A DNA stretch of 25,074 bases from an uncultured Mollicutes bacterium (GCA_900549975.1 URQK01000012.1:1-25074); one strand, 5' to 3'. Shown: positions 1-8,870, counted from the stretch's first letter. The notes: generated by a model from the sequence alone, not told the origin. Translations and numbers: made by a program.

Positions 1-140
1 TGGAAAATAGAAAAAAATTTGTTATGAAATATAGTATTTTTTTGAATCTAATATTTCTTAAAAAAGTGTAAATTAATTATTATAATAATTAAATTTAATA
101 GTAATATATTTCTTATTAATTATACTTATTTTGTCTATGT

Positions 141-169
141 TTGACAAACAAAATAAAATGTTGTACTAT
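141..169 (+). promoter_or_regulatory. Sigma-A-type promoter of the two-component operon
   Basis: TTGACA at 141-146, a 17-base spacer and TACTAT at 164-169. The predicted start near 176 leaves a leader of about 28 bases before the response regulator. The -35 is a perfect consensus. Bases 1-140 upstream are AT-rich and show no gene that I can support. Confidence 0.75.
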
Positions 170-203
170 CAAAAAAAATAGTAATGGAGGCTAGTTTTAT
201 CCA

Positions 204-947
204 ATGAATGAAAATGCAATCGATAAATTAGACATCTATAAAGTATTGATACTTGAAGATAACTTAGAAGCCTCTAATACTTTACAAGAATTCTTTAAAC
301 AATATGGAAATGAACATAAAATTAAATTTCAGGTTGAAACATATAGTACCGCTAAAGGATTTATTGATAATTACACCAAAAGTGATTTAGTACTTATTGA
401 TATTGAACTTCCTGATGGTAATGGGTTTAATGTGACTAAGAATTTACGTGAAATTGATAAAGAAGTTATGATTATTTTTGTAACGAATATGGCGCAATAT
501 GCTGTCAAAGGTTACGAAGTAGAAGCATTTGATTTTGTGGTAAAACCAGTTAATTATTATCAGCTATCAATAAAAATGGATCGTGCTTTAGTTAAATTAG
601 CTAGTATTCATCAATCTCGAGAAAAAACAATTTATTTAAAAACCACTAAAGAAATAATTGCTATTAAAGAAGCCGATATTATGTATGTAGAAGTTATTAA
701 TCATTCGCTTATTTATCATACAGCAAGAGGAAATTATGAAGTATATGGAACAATGAGTAAAGCTTCAAAAGAACTTTCTAGTAACCATTTTGAATTTTGT
801 AATCGTTGTTATTTAGTTAATTTATCTTATGTTCGTAGTGTAAAAGGATACGAATGTCAAGTTGGAAACGATAAAATTGCTATATCTCATCTTAAAAAGA
901 AAACTTTTTTAGAAAAATTAAGTAATTACTTTGTTTTTGGAAACTAG
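204..947 (+). CDS. LytTR-family response regulator (AgrA/ComE type)
   Basis: A cytoplasmic two-component response regulator of 247 residues. The N-terminal receiver domain (about residues 12-130) shows the acidic pair in LILEDN (E18, D19) and the phospho-acceptor Asp66 in LIDIELPDG. A conserved Lys lies in FDFVVKP. The C-terminal part (about 138-247) is a LytTR DNA-binding domain, visible in YLKTTKEIIAIKEADIMYVE and FCNRCYLVNLSYV. The family normally binds paired 9-bp direct repeats upstream of peptide-signal-controlled genes. The start is ATG 204; GGAGG at 186-190 is unusually far (13 bases), but an in-frame TAG at 192-194 excludes any earlier start. The histidine kinase begins 8 bases after the stop, so both are read from the promoter at 141. 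The targets are unknown; the surface cluster from 2480 is the nearest candidate by position only. Confidence 0.9.
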   Translation: MNENAIDKLDIYKVLILEDNLEASNTLQEFFKQYGNEHKIKFQVETYSTAKGFIDNYTKSDLVLIDIELPDGNGFNVTKNLREIDKEVMIIFVTNMAQYAVKGYEVEAFDFVVKPVNYYQLSIKMDRALVKLASIHQSREKTIYLKTTKEIIAIKEADIMYVEVINHSLIYHTARGNYEVYGTMSKASKELSSNHFEFCNRCYLVNLSYVRSVKGYECQVGNDKIAISHLKKKTFLEKLSNYFVFGN

Positions 948-955
948 GTGCTTTT

Positions 956-2299
956 ATGACAAATTTGATTCTTTATAAAATAATTTTCGTATTTGAAATT
1001 TATATATGTGAATTAATATTTGGAATAACTTTAAAAAAGCAATCCAAATTTGTTTTTCGCTTATTAGGTGGAATTATTTTAAATGTTGGGTTTGCTTTAT
1101 TACTAGGACTTTTGCCTCAAGATAATGTCTTTGTATCTACATTAATATTTCCATTAATATTTTCATTTTCTATTCTAGTATTGAAGTTTTGTTTTAAAAA
1201 CACATGGTCAACAGTGACTTTTATTGCGTTTGCGGCTTATACAGTGCAACACTTTAGTTATGAATTAACTAGTTTTATTATGTCTTTAATTGTGTGGGAT
1301 CGACCGCCTTTATATAACATGTATAACAATAGTGAATTTTCATTTTGGACTTTTGATTTACATACTTTCATTTATTGTTGGATTTATTTCTTTTGTTTCG
1401 TTGGTACAAATATTTTATTCTATTACTTATTTGCTAAAAGAATTGAAAGAAGAAAAGATTTTTCCGTTAAAGCCGATGCAATGTTAATATTTGTAGGAGT
1501 AGGATTATTTATTGATATTTTATTTAATTCTTTAGTAGTAGCATTTGGCAATAATTTAGATATTGTTACCGGATTAATTAATAATTTATATAATTGCTTC
1601 TGTTGCTTATTACTTTTATATGCTTTGTTTACGATGATTGATAGTAGAAGAGTTCGTAAAGAAAATGAAATGTTACAAGCACTGTGGCAACGAGCGGAAG
1701 AACAATATAATTTATCAAAAGAAAATATTGAACTTATTAATTTAAAATGTCATGACTTAAAACATCAAATCCACGCAATTGAAACAAATAAAACTATTTC
1801 ACCGAATGTTTTATCAGAAATAGAAGATTCAATTGGATTTTACGATTCATTTGTCAAAACTGAAAATGAAGCACTAAATGTTATTCTTACGGAAAAAAGT
1901 ATTCGCTGCCATAAAAATAATATTGCCCTATCAGTAATTGCTGATGGTAAGAGTATGAACTTTATGAATGAAGTTGACATATACTCTTTATTTGGCAATG
2001 CTTTTGATAACGCTATTGAGGCAGTGATGAAAATTGATAATCCAACAAAAAGAGTTATTTCTTTATCAATTAAAAATGAAGCGGATATGCTTTCGATTGT
2101 TTTATCAAATAGTTTTACTGGTGAAATTAAATTTGATAATTCTGGTAATCCAATCACAACAAAAGATAATAATGGCTATCATGGTTTTGGAACAAAAAGC
2201 ATCATTGCAGTAAGTGAAAAATATGGCGGTTTAGTCAACTTTAAAGTCGTAGGAAATGTGTTTTATTTATATATTCTTTTCCCAATAAATAAAAATTAA
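956..2299 (+). CDS. AgrC-like sensor histidine kinase (GHKL)
   Basis: A membrane sensor kinase of 447 residues. The first 230 residues hold about seven hydrophobic helices (roughly 3-26, 34-53, 59-80, 85-112, 139-160, 175-197 and 211-228), the layout of AgrC/ComD peptide receptors. A coiled-coil-like linker follows. The phospho-acceptor is probably His266 in KCHDLKHQIH, and the ATP-binding domain carries the N box NAFDNAIEA (N348, N352) and the glycine-rich GYHGFGTKSI. This is the HPK10/GHKL arrangement, whose cognate regulators carry LytTR domains like the gene upstream. The start ATG follows AGGTG at 946-950, which overlaps the regulator's stop, so the pair is probably translationally coupled. 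No agrB protease or agrD signal-peptide gene is adjacent, so the ligand is unknown. Shadow frames at 1290 and 1840 are not genes. Confidence 0.9.
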   Translation: MTNLILYKIIFVFEIYICELIFGITLKKQSKFVFRLLGGIILNVGFALLLGLLPQDNVFVSTLIFPLIFSFSILVLKFCFKNTWSTVTFIAFAAYTVQHFSYELTSFIMSLIVWDRPPLYNMYNNSEFSFWTFDLHTFIYCWIYFFCFVGTNILFYYLFAKRIERRKDFSVKADAMLIFVGVGLFIDILFNSLVVAFGNNLDIVTGLINNLYNCFCCLLLLYALFTMIDSRRVRKENEMLQALWQRAEEQYNLSKENIELINLKCHDLKHQIHAIETNKTISPNVLSEIEDSIGFYDSFVKTENEALNVILTEKSIRCHKNNIALSVIADGKSMNFMNEVDIYSLFGNAFDNAIEAVMKIDNPTKRVISLSIKNEADMLSIVLSNSFTGEIKFDNSGNPITTKDNNGYHGFGTKSIIAVSEKYGGLVNFKVVGNVFYLYILFPINKN

Positions 2300-2305
2300 T
2301 TAACA

Positions 2306-2334
2306 TTCACGAAGAAAATAAATACGTGTATGAA
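2306..2334 (+). promoter_or_regulatory. Weak candidate promoter before the GH3 leader
   Basis: TTCACG at 2306-2311, a 17-base spacer and TATGAA at 2329-2334, each matching consensus at four of six positions. A start near 2341 would place the long hairpin of 2335-2443 at the 5' end of the transcript. A poor -35 would suit an activated promoter, but no clear LytTR repeat pair was seen. Confidence 0.3.
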
Positions 2335-2443
2335 AAAAACTTGCTTAGGAGTAGCAATTTATTGTAAAACTTAAATGTAAGCGGTTTATTAGCTTTTAAT
2401 ATGCGGCTTGCTTTTACAAATTGAGATTTCAGCAAGTTTTTTT
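2335..2443 (+). other. Nested hairpin leader ending in a U-tract stem (terminator/attenuator)
   Basis: The outer helix pairs AACTTGCT (2338-2345, extendable through the A-run before it) with AGCAAGTT (2431-2438). The T-run reaches 2443, which makes this helix a terminator stem. Nested inside are GTAAAA 2364-2369 with TTTTAC 2412-2417, then GTAAGC 2377-2382 with GCTTGC 2406-2411, and an inner TATTA/TAATA hairpin. The result is an irregular rod of about 105 nt. It may only terminate the two-component operon, or it may attenuate the GH3 operon that starts 36 bases later. I cannot assign it to a known riboswitch class. Confidence 0.5.
2375..2389 (+). promoter_or_regulatory. cre-like catabolite control site in the GH3 leader
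   Basis: ATGTAAGCGGTTTAT matches the cre consensus WTGNAANCGNWNNCW at all fixed positions but one (A for C near the 3' end). It lies downstream of the candidate promoter and inside the leader hairpin, a position where CcpA could act as a roadblock. Catabolite repression of a glycosidase operon would make sense, but the site also forms part of a stem, so its sequence may be constrained for that reason. Confidence 0.4.
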
Positions 2444-2479
2444 AGTTTGTAAATAGTTTTTTATAAGAAGGAGGAATTT

Positions 2480-5400
2480 ATGAAAAACAAAAAGGAAAAT
2501 TGGTTTACCAAAATTTATGGACCAGTAACGAAAGGATGGATTATTAATCGCTCCATTTGTTGTGCAGTTATGATTGGATTAATTGTGGCAATTAACATTG
2601 GTAACTCTGTTATTAACACTTATGCTAACCAAATTACTGCATATTTATGTCCACCAATAACAGATAATTCTGCCGTATCGAAAGCCCAAGCTAAAGCAGC
2701 GGAATTAGCTAAAACCGTGGAACTAGAAGGTGCAGCATTATTAAAGAATAACGATAATGTTTTACCTTTATCTAAAACTGATGACAAAAAAGTTAATGTG
2801 TTTGGATATGGTTCTGTTGATTGGTCATATGGTGGTATTGGTAACGGATCATCAGGCCAAGTTCGACCAGAAGATGATAACATCAATAGTGTAGTTGATT
2901 TAATGAAAGCTTTGAAAAGATATGGAATATCTACGAATAGTGAAATTCAAAGTTTTTACAAAAAATGGTGTGAACCAGTTAATTTAATTAAAGATCCAAA
3001 TAGTATTGATCGAGCAACAGCTAGAGCACTAAGAGAGCCAAGTATGGATAAATATTCCACTCAACTCTTAGATAATGCTAAAGCGTATTCTTCAACTGCT
3101 ATTGCGGTAATTTCTAGAACTTGTCATGAAAATAATGACTTGCCAAATATTCAAACTAAAGCTGGACCTGGACAAGTCAATGATGAAACAAGACATTATT
3201 TAGAGATATCTAGTGAAGAAGAGGAAATGTTAACTTACTTAGGCAAAAATTACGAAAAGGTAATCGTAGTAATTAATGCAGGAAATATCATGGAACTAGA
3301 TTTTATGGATCGCATTCCGGGACTAGATGCTTGTGTATATGTAGGAGTAACAGGTACTCAAGCAGCATCTTCAATTCCTAGTTTGCTTTATGGAGATAAA
3401 AGTTTCTCTGGTAAATTAGTGGATACTATTCCTTATACTTTTAATGATCACCCTGCTAGTTATTCTACTTGGTTTGGCGCTAATAATTACGCTGGATCTG
3501 ATATAGGCGGTATTGACTATGTAGAAGGCATCTATGTTGGCTATAAGTGGTTTGAAACTGCTGACCATGAAGGTGTATATGATAATGTTGATCGAAGTGC
3601 TATATATGGTGAACACGCTAAAGGATATAACGGCGTTGTTCAATATCCATTTGGATATGGTTTATCTTATACCTCATTTGATTGGGAAATAGTAAAAAGT
3701 GAACCAGCAACTGGTACTTCAATTAACGAAAATACAAAATTTAGCATTGATGTAAAAGTAACTAATACTGGCACACATAGTGGTAAAGATGTTATCGAAG
3801 CTTATGTGACTTTACCTTATACTAAAGGTGGAATTGAAAAGTCTTATGTTAATCTTGTTGGATTTGCTAAAACGGAAGAATTAATGCCTAATGGCTCACA
3901 AGTAGTAACAATTGAAATTGATGCTGAAGATTTCTTGAGTTATGACTGTTATGATAAAAATAATAATGATTTTAAAGGCTATGAATTAGAAGCAGGCGAT
4001 TATGAAATTAAATTAATGACTGATAGTCATAATATTAAACAAATTGCTGGTAGTGATGCAATATTAACTTATAAAGTTGATGAAACAATTAAGTGCCCTA
4101 CCGATAAATATACTGGTGTAGAAGTTAAAAACTTATTTACTGGTGATGATGCAATTGATGGAATTTCCATTGATGGAATTGATAGTGAACATAACGCTAA
4201 TATTCCATTTATGAGTCGAAATGATTTTAATTTAGATTATAAAATTCCAAAAAGAACAAAAGAAGTATATAATCGTTCATTAAGTGATAAAGAAAAAAGC
4301 GTAAGTGTTTATTCAGCTAAAAGAGCATCAGACTGGGATAATGCTACAGTTGATGTATTTGGAAACGAAGTAAATACTGTTATGCCTACTTGGGGTGCTT
4401 CAACATCTTATAAACTAGCGGAATCTTCAGGCGTTATTACTGAATTAGGTTTAGAACTTGGTAGTGACTATAATAATCCAAAATGGGATGAAGTATTAAA
4501 CCAAGTTAAGTATAGCGAAGCTATTAATATGATTAATAACGCTCAATCTGGTAACAAGGGTATCGCATCAATTGGAAAACCACGTTTATTCTGTTATGAC
4601 TCAATGGTCCAAATTAAAGGCTTTGCTGGAAGGCCACGTGGAACCGGTAACCCATCAACAGTTATTCTTGCTCAAACATGGAATGAACCTTTAGCGTATC
4701 AATATGCAACAAACTTTGCTAATGAAATGAACTCATTAACAGTACAAGCAGTATTTGGCCCAGGCGTCAACTTACATCGTTCACCATTTGGTGGAAGAAA
4801 CTGGGAATACTTCTCAGAAGATACATTTATGACTTCTTTAATGGCTTGTACTATCGTACGTGGCTTACAAAATTATGGCTGTGGTGTGGAAATGAAACAC
4901 TTTGCTTTAAATGAATGTGAATCATGGCGTTATGCTTGCTCTACTTGGTTAAGTGAACAAGCTTTACGTGAAACATATTTAAGGCCATTCCAAAGAGCAA
5001 CAGAAAAAGAAAATTTATCTGGTATCATGACTGCTTTCAACCGTATTGGTAGTCAATGGGCTGGTGGTAGTCAAGGCTTAATTATGGGCGTATTAAGAAA
5101 TGAATGGGGCTTTAATGGCTATATTGATACTGACTGGACAACAGGAATTAAGGGTACGATTGATGAACAACTTCGTGCTGGTGGAGATTTAGGTATGGCT
5201 TGTGCATTAGGACAATCAATTAGTTACGATTATTCACAAGGTGCAACTACAGCAAGATTCCAAAATCAAGTGCGTGGCGCAGTTAAACATGTTTTATATG
5301 GTTGGTTATCAACCAAATATCAAGCAAGTGTTTATGAACCAAGTGCGGATGAAGAAATTACAATGTCTTTCTCTATTGATAGATGGCAATGGTGGAAACC

Positions 5401-5512
5401 AGCAGTGACATGTTTAAATTGTGCTATTTATTTCGGAGTAGCAATTTGGTTAGTTTGTTTATTTGTTCCAAGTTATAAAAAAGACGAAAAAACAAAGAAG
5501 GAGAGTAAATAA
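2480..5512 (+). CDS. Membrane-anchored, domain-inverted GH3 beta-glycosidase
   Basis: A glycoside hydrolase family 3 enzyme of 1010 residues, probably releasing sugars from beta-linked glycans or glycosides outside the cell. The domain order is inverted: the GH3 C-terminal (alpha/beta sandwich) domain comes first (about 70-400, from VELEGAALLKNN to FGYGLSYTSFDW). A fibronectin-III-like domain follows (about 410-510), and the catalytic TIM-barrel domain is last (about 640-930). Barrel motifs include GRNWEYFSED and KHFALNECE; the nucleophile is probably Asp885 in GYIDTDW (SDW in many members). Inverted GH3 enzymes are known from Ruminococcus and Butyrivibrio. Unusually, there is a membrane helix at each end: residues about 20-45, and about 975-997 followed by a Lys-rich tail. 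The start has GGAGG at 2470-2474. The next gene starts 2 bases after the stop codon's first positions, at 5514, so the two are coupled. The substrate cannot be read from sequence. Confidence 0.88.
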   Translation: MKNKKENWFTKIYGPVTKGWIINRSICCAVMIGLIVAINIGNSVINTYANQITAYLCPPITDNSAVSKAQAKAAELAKTVELEGAALLKNNDNVLPLSKTDDKKVNVFGYGSVDWSYGGIGNGSSGQVRPEDDNINSVVDLMKALKRYGISTNSEIQSFYKKWCEPVNLIKDPNSIDRATARALREPSMDKYSTQLLDNAKAYSSTAIAVISRTCHENNDLPNIQTKAGPGQVNDETRHYLEISSEEEEMLTYLGKNYEKVIVVINAGNIMELDFMDRIPGLDACVYVGVTGTQAASSIPSLLYGDKSFSGKLVDTIPYTFNDHPASYSTWFGANNYAGSDIGGIDYVEGIYVGYKWFETADHEGVYDNVDRSAIYGEHAKGYNGVVQYPFGYGLSYTSFDWEIVKSEPATGTSINENTKFSIDVKVTNTGTHSGKDVIEAYVTLPYTKGGIEKSYVNLVGFAKTEELMPNGSQVVTIEIDAEDFLSYDCYDKNNNDFKGYELEAGDYEIKLMTDSHNIKQIAGSDAILTYKVDETIKCPTDKYTGVEVKNLFTGDDAIDGISIDGIDSEHNANIPFMSRNDFNLDYKIPKRTKEVYNRSLSDKEKSVSVYSAKRASDWDNATVDVFGNEVNTVMPTWGASTSYKLAESSGVITELGLELGSDYNNPKWDEVLNQVKYSEAINMINNAQSGNKGIASIGKPRLFCYDSMVQIKGFAGRPRGTGNPSTVILAQTWNEPLAYQYATNFANEMNSLTVQAVFGPGVNLHRSPFGGRNWEYFSEDTFMTSLMACTIVRGLQNYGCGVEMKHFALNECESWRYACSTWLSEQALRETYLRPFQRATEKENLSGIMTAFNRIGSQWAGGSQGLIMGVLRNEWGFNGYIDTDWTTGIKGTIDEQLRAGGDLGMACALGQSISYDYSQGATTARFQNQVRGAVKHVLYGWLSTKYQASVYEPSADEEITMSFSIDRWQWWKPAVTCLNCAIYFGVAIWLVCLFVPSYKKDEKTKKESK

Positions 5513-5513
5513 T

Positions 5514-8500
5514 ATGGATAAGAAAAAAGTTGGATTAACTAAAAAGATTTCTGTTATTGCTCTTAGTGCTGTTTTATTTGCCACTGTTGGCACTGTATTT
5601 ATTACTTCTTATACAAACTGGAAAAAGTATTATGAAGATATGGTTGCCCAAAAAGATAAATTTGATAAAGAAAACGAACCAGAAGTAACAGTTATGACTG
5701 GTATCAAGGTAACTGTTAAAGATGGAGTAGGATTCTTTAAAAACGGAAAAGCTAATGCTAATAAATCAAACTTTATAGTTGAAGGTTTATATACCATTGG
5801 CAATACCATTAATAAACGTGATTATGTTGAGGAACTTGAAAGTTCTGAATATGATCTTGAAGTTCCAGAAAACTTTGTTAATGAAGGTGGAAAATTAATC
5901 TTTTCTTACTTAAAACAAGAACCAAAAACTGATGAAAATGGAAATGTTATTAAAGATGAAGAAGGTAAAGAAATATTAGAAACCATTTATGATTTTAAAG
6001 AAGAAATGGATATTACCTTATTAGATGTAAAACTTGATCATCTTGAAGTAACGCATAAGCCTTATCTAATTACTTATGCAGAAGGCGATTATTTTAATTC
6101 AGAAGGAATGAGTGTCGATGCTATTTATAACGATGGAAGTAAGATAGAAAATTTGAATTTATCATTATTAGAAACAAAAACTAAAAAGTTAAGTGTTGAT
6201 GATGAAATTATGACTTTCTCTTATAAATATGGAGAAAATGATGATGAAGTAATCTATGGAACATTACCAATTAAAGTAATGTCTAAAAATGAATTTAGTA
6301 ATGGTAAATTAGAAAGTTTTGCTGTTATTAATTCTTCATCATTAGAAGTAGGGGAAGATATCAGTTCATTTAAACCAATTATTTATGGTAGTTATTCAAG
6401 CGGTAACTATTTAAAACTTGATCAATCTAAATATAAAATCACTGGTTTAAATGGTGTGGCGGAATTTGGTAAACGCTATAATATCACTATCACATCTTTA
6501 GAAAATCCTAATGTTTCAACTAGATTGCAACTTGATACAATAAAAAACATATCTGCAACTACAGCAACATTAAAAGGCGCAACCGCCTATGATGATTATG
6601 TTAAGGATTTCGATAGTGGTGATTTTATTGAATTTACTTATAATTCAAGTGAAGATATTGTTGCTAATTTGTATTTAAATATGTCTAATGGCTATTTAAC
6701 ATATGAAAATCAAAAATTCTACGCTAATCAAATTGCCTTTAATGATTTTGCTTACGTTTCTATTAATGGAAAAATCAAAGATAGTTCTTATACATTTAAA
6801 AGTGTAGGCCCATTTGATTATATATCTGAGGCTTATTTAGATTATCAAAGAATTAATATTGGAAGCTATGCTTTAAAAACAGGTGAAAACAAGATTCGTA
6901 TTTCATTTAAAGAAAGCAATAATGATAACAAATCAGTATTTAATAGTTATGTGGCTGGTGCAATTGAAAAACTCGAATTATCATCAGGTAATAATAACAA
7001 TGCTTACTCATGTATGGGTGAGTATTTAGCAGATGCAAAAGAAAATGGCTTCAATCCGACATTTATAGTAAATAAATCTAAAGACTGGGGCTCTTATGTT
7101 GATGGCAAAGGATTAAACTGGATTTATGCATCTTGTAGTGATGATGAATTTGTCTATTTATATTCATCATTTGAACCAGGAGCAGATAGCAGTGCTGGTA
7201 AAGAATGTGCAGTAATTGTTAAATATAATCCTAATAATAATGAAATTGTTGGATATTCAGCACCATTTGTTTTCTCTGGTGAAAAATCAACACCAATGTT
7301 TGTCAAAGATAACTTTATTTATACTATAACAAACGAAGGTGTATTTATGCGATTACCTACTTCATTTAATGGTAAAGGTACAGCAAAAGTAGAGTATTTA
7401 CCAAATATGCAATTTGAAGAATTAAATACTAATTCAATTCGTTCAATGTATTTCAATCATGCATTAAGAAAATATGCAGTTTTAACAGATAATACTATTG
7501 CAATTTATGATATTGAAATGAAGAAAGTTAATTCTTATTCAGTTTCACAATCAGTAACTGGCTTAAATTCTGCAAATGCACAAGTAGGATGTGCATTAGC
7601 TAAAATTACTGGTGATGATCACTATTTATATATTTTATATAAAGCAAATAATGTTATTTCACCAATGATTGCTACTTATGATTATGAAGGTAACTTAATT
7701 AATCGAGTTCAGCCAAAAAATACAACGGAAATTATGGGATTTGATGCGCCTGCTAACTCTAACGTTCAGTCAATTTGCTCTTTTAACGGAAAAATGTATT
7801 TCACTATGCTTAAGTGGAGTAAAGGAAATAATTCTAGTATTTATGAAATTTCTTTTGCGGGTAATAACAACACTGATACTCCAAAAGAAACAATGGATTT
7901 ATATGAATATGTGGCATCTTGCACTAATAAAGGTGTTACGCCTAACTATAATCCTAGTATTTTATCAGGCGGAAACATAAAAAATACTTATCAATATGCA
8001 CATGGAATTTGTAGTGATGATAGTTATATTTATATATCGACTAATAATCCAAAAGGTGAGACCTTAATTGTAAAAGTAGATGCATCAACTGGTAAAACTA
8101 TTGGTCAAACAAAAGCATTTATTCGTTCTGAAACTTGGTCTAATGGCGACTATATGATGTATAAGGATGGTTATGTTTACTTATTCACATTTAATAATGC
8201 TGTTAAACGTATTAAAACTGATTCAATTACTAGTGATAATACGCCAGAAGTTGAAGATTATAATCTAGCAATTGAAGGCATAACTGACGCTAAGAAAGCT
8301 GGTACTTACAATGCCACAATTAATAAAATGGCAATTAGGGCAGGAGATAAATTATATATTGTTGGTGGAAAATCATTAACAGTAGAAAATAGTATTAATT
8401 GCACAAGTAATCTTGGTTTAGCAAGTGATGCTAATTACATTTATGCATTTATCGAAAAGTCTAATGCATATGGCACTGCTTTAATGAATGTTTATGATTG

Positions 8501-8675
8501 GTCAGGCACACTAGTAAAAAGTGGAGTAACCGTGTCTAACTTAATTACTGAACAAAATAATAATAACGTTCAAGGAATGTGTGTTATTAATGGGGAATGC
8601 TATTTCTTAATTTGTCGTTGGAATGCCGGTACACAAGTTGTTAAAGTGAGTTTTGATACAACAATTTTAAAATAA
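5514..8675 (+). CDS. Membrane-anchored surface protein with Ig-like, CBM-like and propeller-like parts
   Basis: 1053 residues from ATG 5514, preceded by AAGGAG (5498-5503); an in-frame ATG at 5463 lies inside the GH3 gene and lacks this site. A Lys-rich start and one hydrophobic helix (about 11-33) look like a signal anchor. Next come Ig-like segments (about 172-258 and 262-345), the first of the bacterial Ig type (HKPYLITYAEGDYF). A beta-sandwich region follows (about 346-490), with LKTGENKIRISF resembling CBM6/35 modules. The last half holds two related modules (about 512-782 and 793-1053) rich in short YIY/YLY strands separated by turns, like beta-propeller blades. Each ends in a similar pattern (NGKMYFTMLKW; NGECYFLICRW). 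The same modules recur in the protein at 8871. Adhesion or glycan binding next to the GH3 enzyme is an inference; the family is not one I can name. Confidence 0.75.
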   Translation: MDKKKVGLTKKISVIALSAVLFATVGTVFITSYTNWKKYYEDMVAQKDKFDKENEPEVTVMTGIKVTVKDGVGFFKNGKANANKSNFIVEGLYTIGNTINKRDYVEELESSEYDLEVPENFVNEGGKLIFSYLKQEPKTDENGNVIKDEEGKEILETIYDFKEEMDITLLDVKLDHLEVTHKPYLITYAEGDYFNSEGMSVDAIYNDGSKIENLNLSLLETKTKKLSVDDEIMTFSYKYGENDDEVIYGTLPIKVMSKNEFSNGKLESFAVINSSSLEVGEDISSFKPIIYGSYSSGNYLKLDQSKYKITGLNGVAEFGKRYNITITSLENPNVSTRLQLDTIKNISATTATLKGATAYDDYVKDFDSGDFIEFTYNSSEDIVANLYLNMSNGYLTYENQKFYANQIAFNDFAYVSINGKIKDSSYTFKSVGPFDYISEAYLDYQRINIGSYALKTGENKIRISFKESNNDNKSVFNSYVAGAIEKLELSSGNNNNAYSCMGEYLADAKENGFNPTFIVNKSKDWGSYVDGKGLNWIYASCSDDEFVYLYSSFEPGADSSAGKECAVIVKYNPNNNEIVGYSAPFVFSGEKSTPMFVKDNFIYTITNEGVFMRLPTSFNGKGTAKVEYLPNMQFEELNTNSIRSMYFNHALRKYAVLTDNTIAIYDIEMKKVNSYSVSQSVTGLNSANAQVGCALAKITGDDHYLYILYKANNVISPMIATYDYEGNLINRVQPKNTTEIMGFDAPANSNVQSICSFNGKMYFTMLKWSKGNNSSIYEISFAGNNNTDTPKETMDLYEYVASCTNKGVTPNYNPSILSGGNIKNTYQYAHGICSDDSYIYISTNNPKGETLIVKVDASTGKTIGQTKAFIRSETWSNGDYMMYKDGYVYLFTFNNAVKRIKTDSITSDNTPEVEDYNLAIEGITDAKKAGTYNATINKMAIRAGDKLYIVGGKSLTVENSINCTSNLGLASDANYIYAFIEKSNAYGTALMNVYDWSGTLVKSGVTVSNLITEQNNNNVQGMCVINGECYFLICRWNAGTQVVKVSFDTTILK

Positions 8676-8682
8676 TAATTTA

Positions 8683-8710
8683 GGCTAAGAGCTAAATGCT
8701 TTTAGCCTTT
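8683..8710 (+). terminator. Hairpin with short U-run (weak terminator or processing site)
   Basis: GGCTAAGAGC (8683-8692) pairs with GCTTTTAGCC (8698-8707) around the loop TAAAT, a 10-bp stem with one G-U pair. Only three T residues follow, so leaky termination or 3'-end protection is likely. It would lower expression of the peptide and secreted protein relative to the upstream genes. Confidence 0.5.
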
Positions 8711-8730
8711 AATAACGAAAGGAAAAACTT

Positions 8731-8859
8731 ATGAAAAAATACGAAACGCCAAAAATTTTAGTTGATGAGATTAAGGTCGAAGATATTATTTTAACTTCAA
8801 TTGTTCGTGATGATTCTAATACTGATATTGTCACTGGAACAGTTAATGAAGAACTGTAG
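8731..8859 (+). CDS. Small 42-residue peptide of unknown function
   Basis: A short gene with a good ribosome site (AAAGGA 8718-8723, 7 bases before the ATG) and a TAG stop. The product begins MKKYETPKILVDEI and continues with KVEDIILTS, then an acidic, Thr/Asn/Asp-rich tail ending in NEEL. It has no Cys, no membrane helix and no signal peptide. Its stop overlaps the AGGAGG of the next gene, and both sit in the same frame of organisation between two large surface proteins. Similar small MKKYExP...EDII...S peptides are, from memory, common and unexplained in gut Firmicutes. A RiPP-like leader, a small regulator or a secretion partner are all possible, and no modification enzyme is nearby. Confidence 0.7.
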   Translation: MKKYETPKILVDEIKVEDIILTSIVRDDSNTDIVTGTVNEEL

Positions 8860-8870
8860 GAGGCTAAACT

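Noticed and set aside
2335..2443. GH3 leader as a second yybP-ykoY riboswitch (GGAGTAG near 2348, GAGATT near 2423)
   Set aside because: The similarity is limited to short strings. Here the outer helix is itself the terminator, unlike the ON-switch layout at 23759, and the inner arms do not match.
5463..5513. Earlier in-frame start for the surface protein
   Set aside because: It lies inside the GH3 gene without a ribosome site; AAGGAG correctly precedes ATG 5514.
8731..8859. Small peptide as an AgrD-type signal for the kinase at 956
   Set aside because: It has no Cys for a thiolactone, no amphipathic N-terminal helix and no AgrB nearby.
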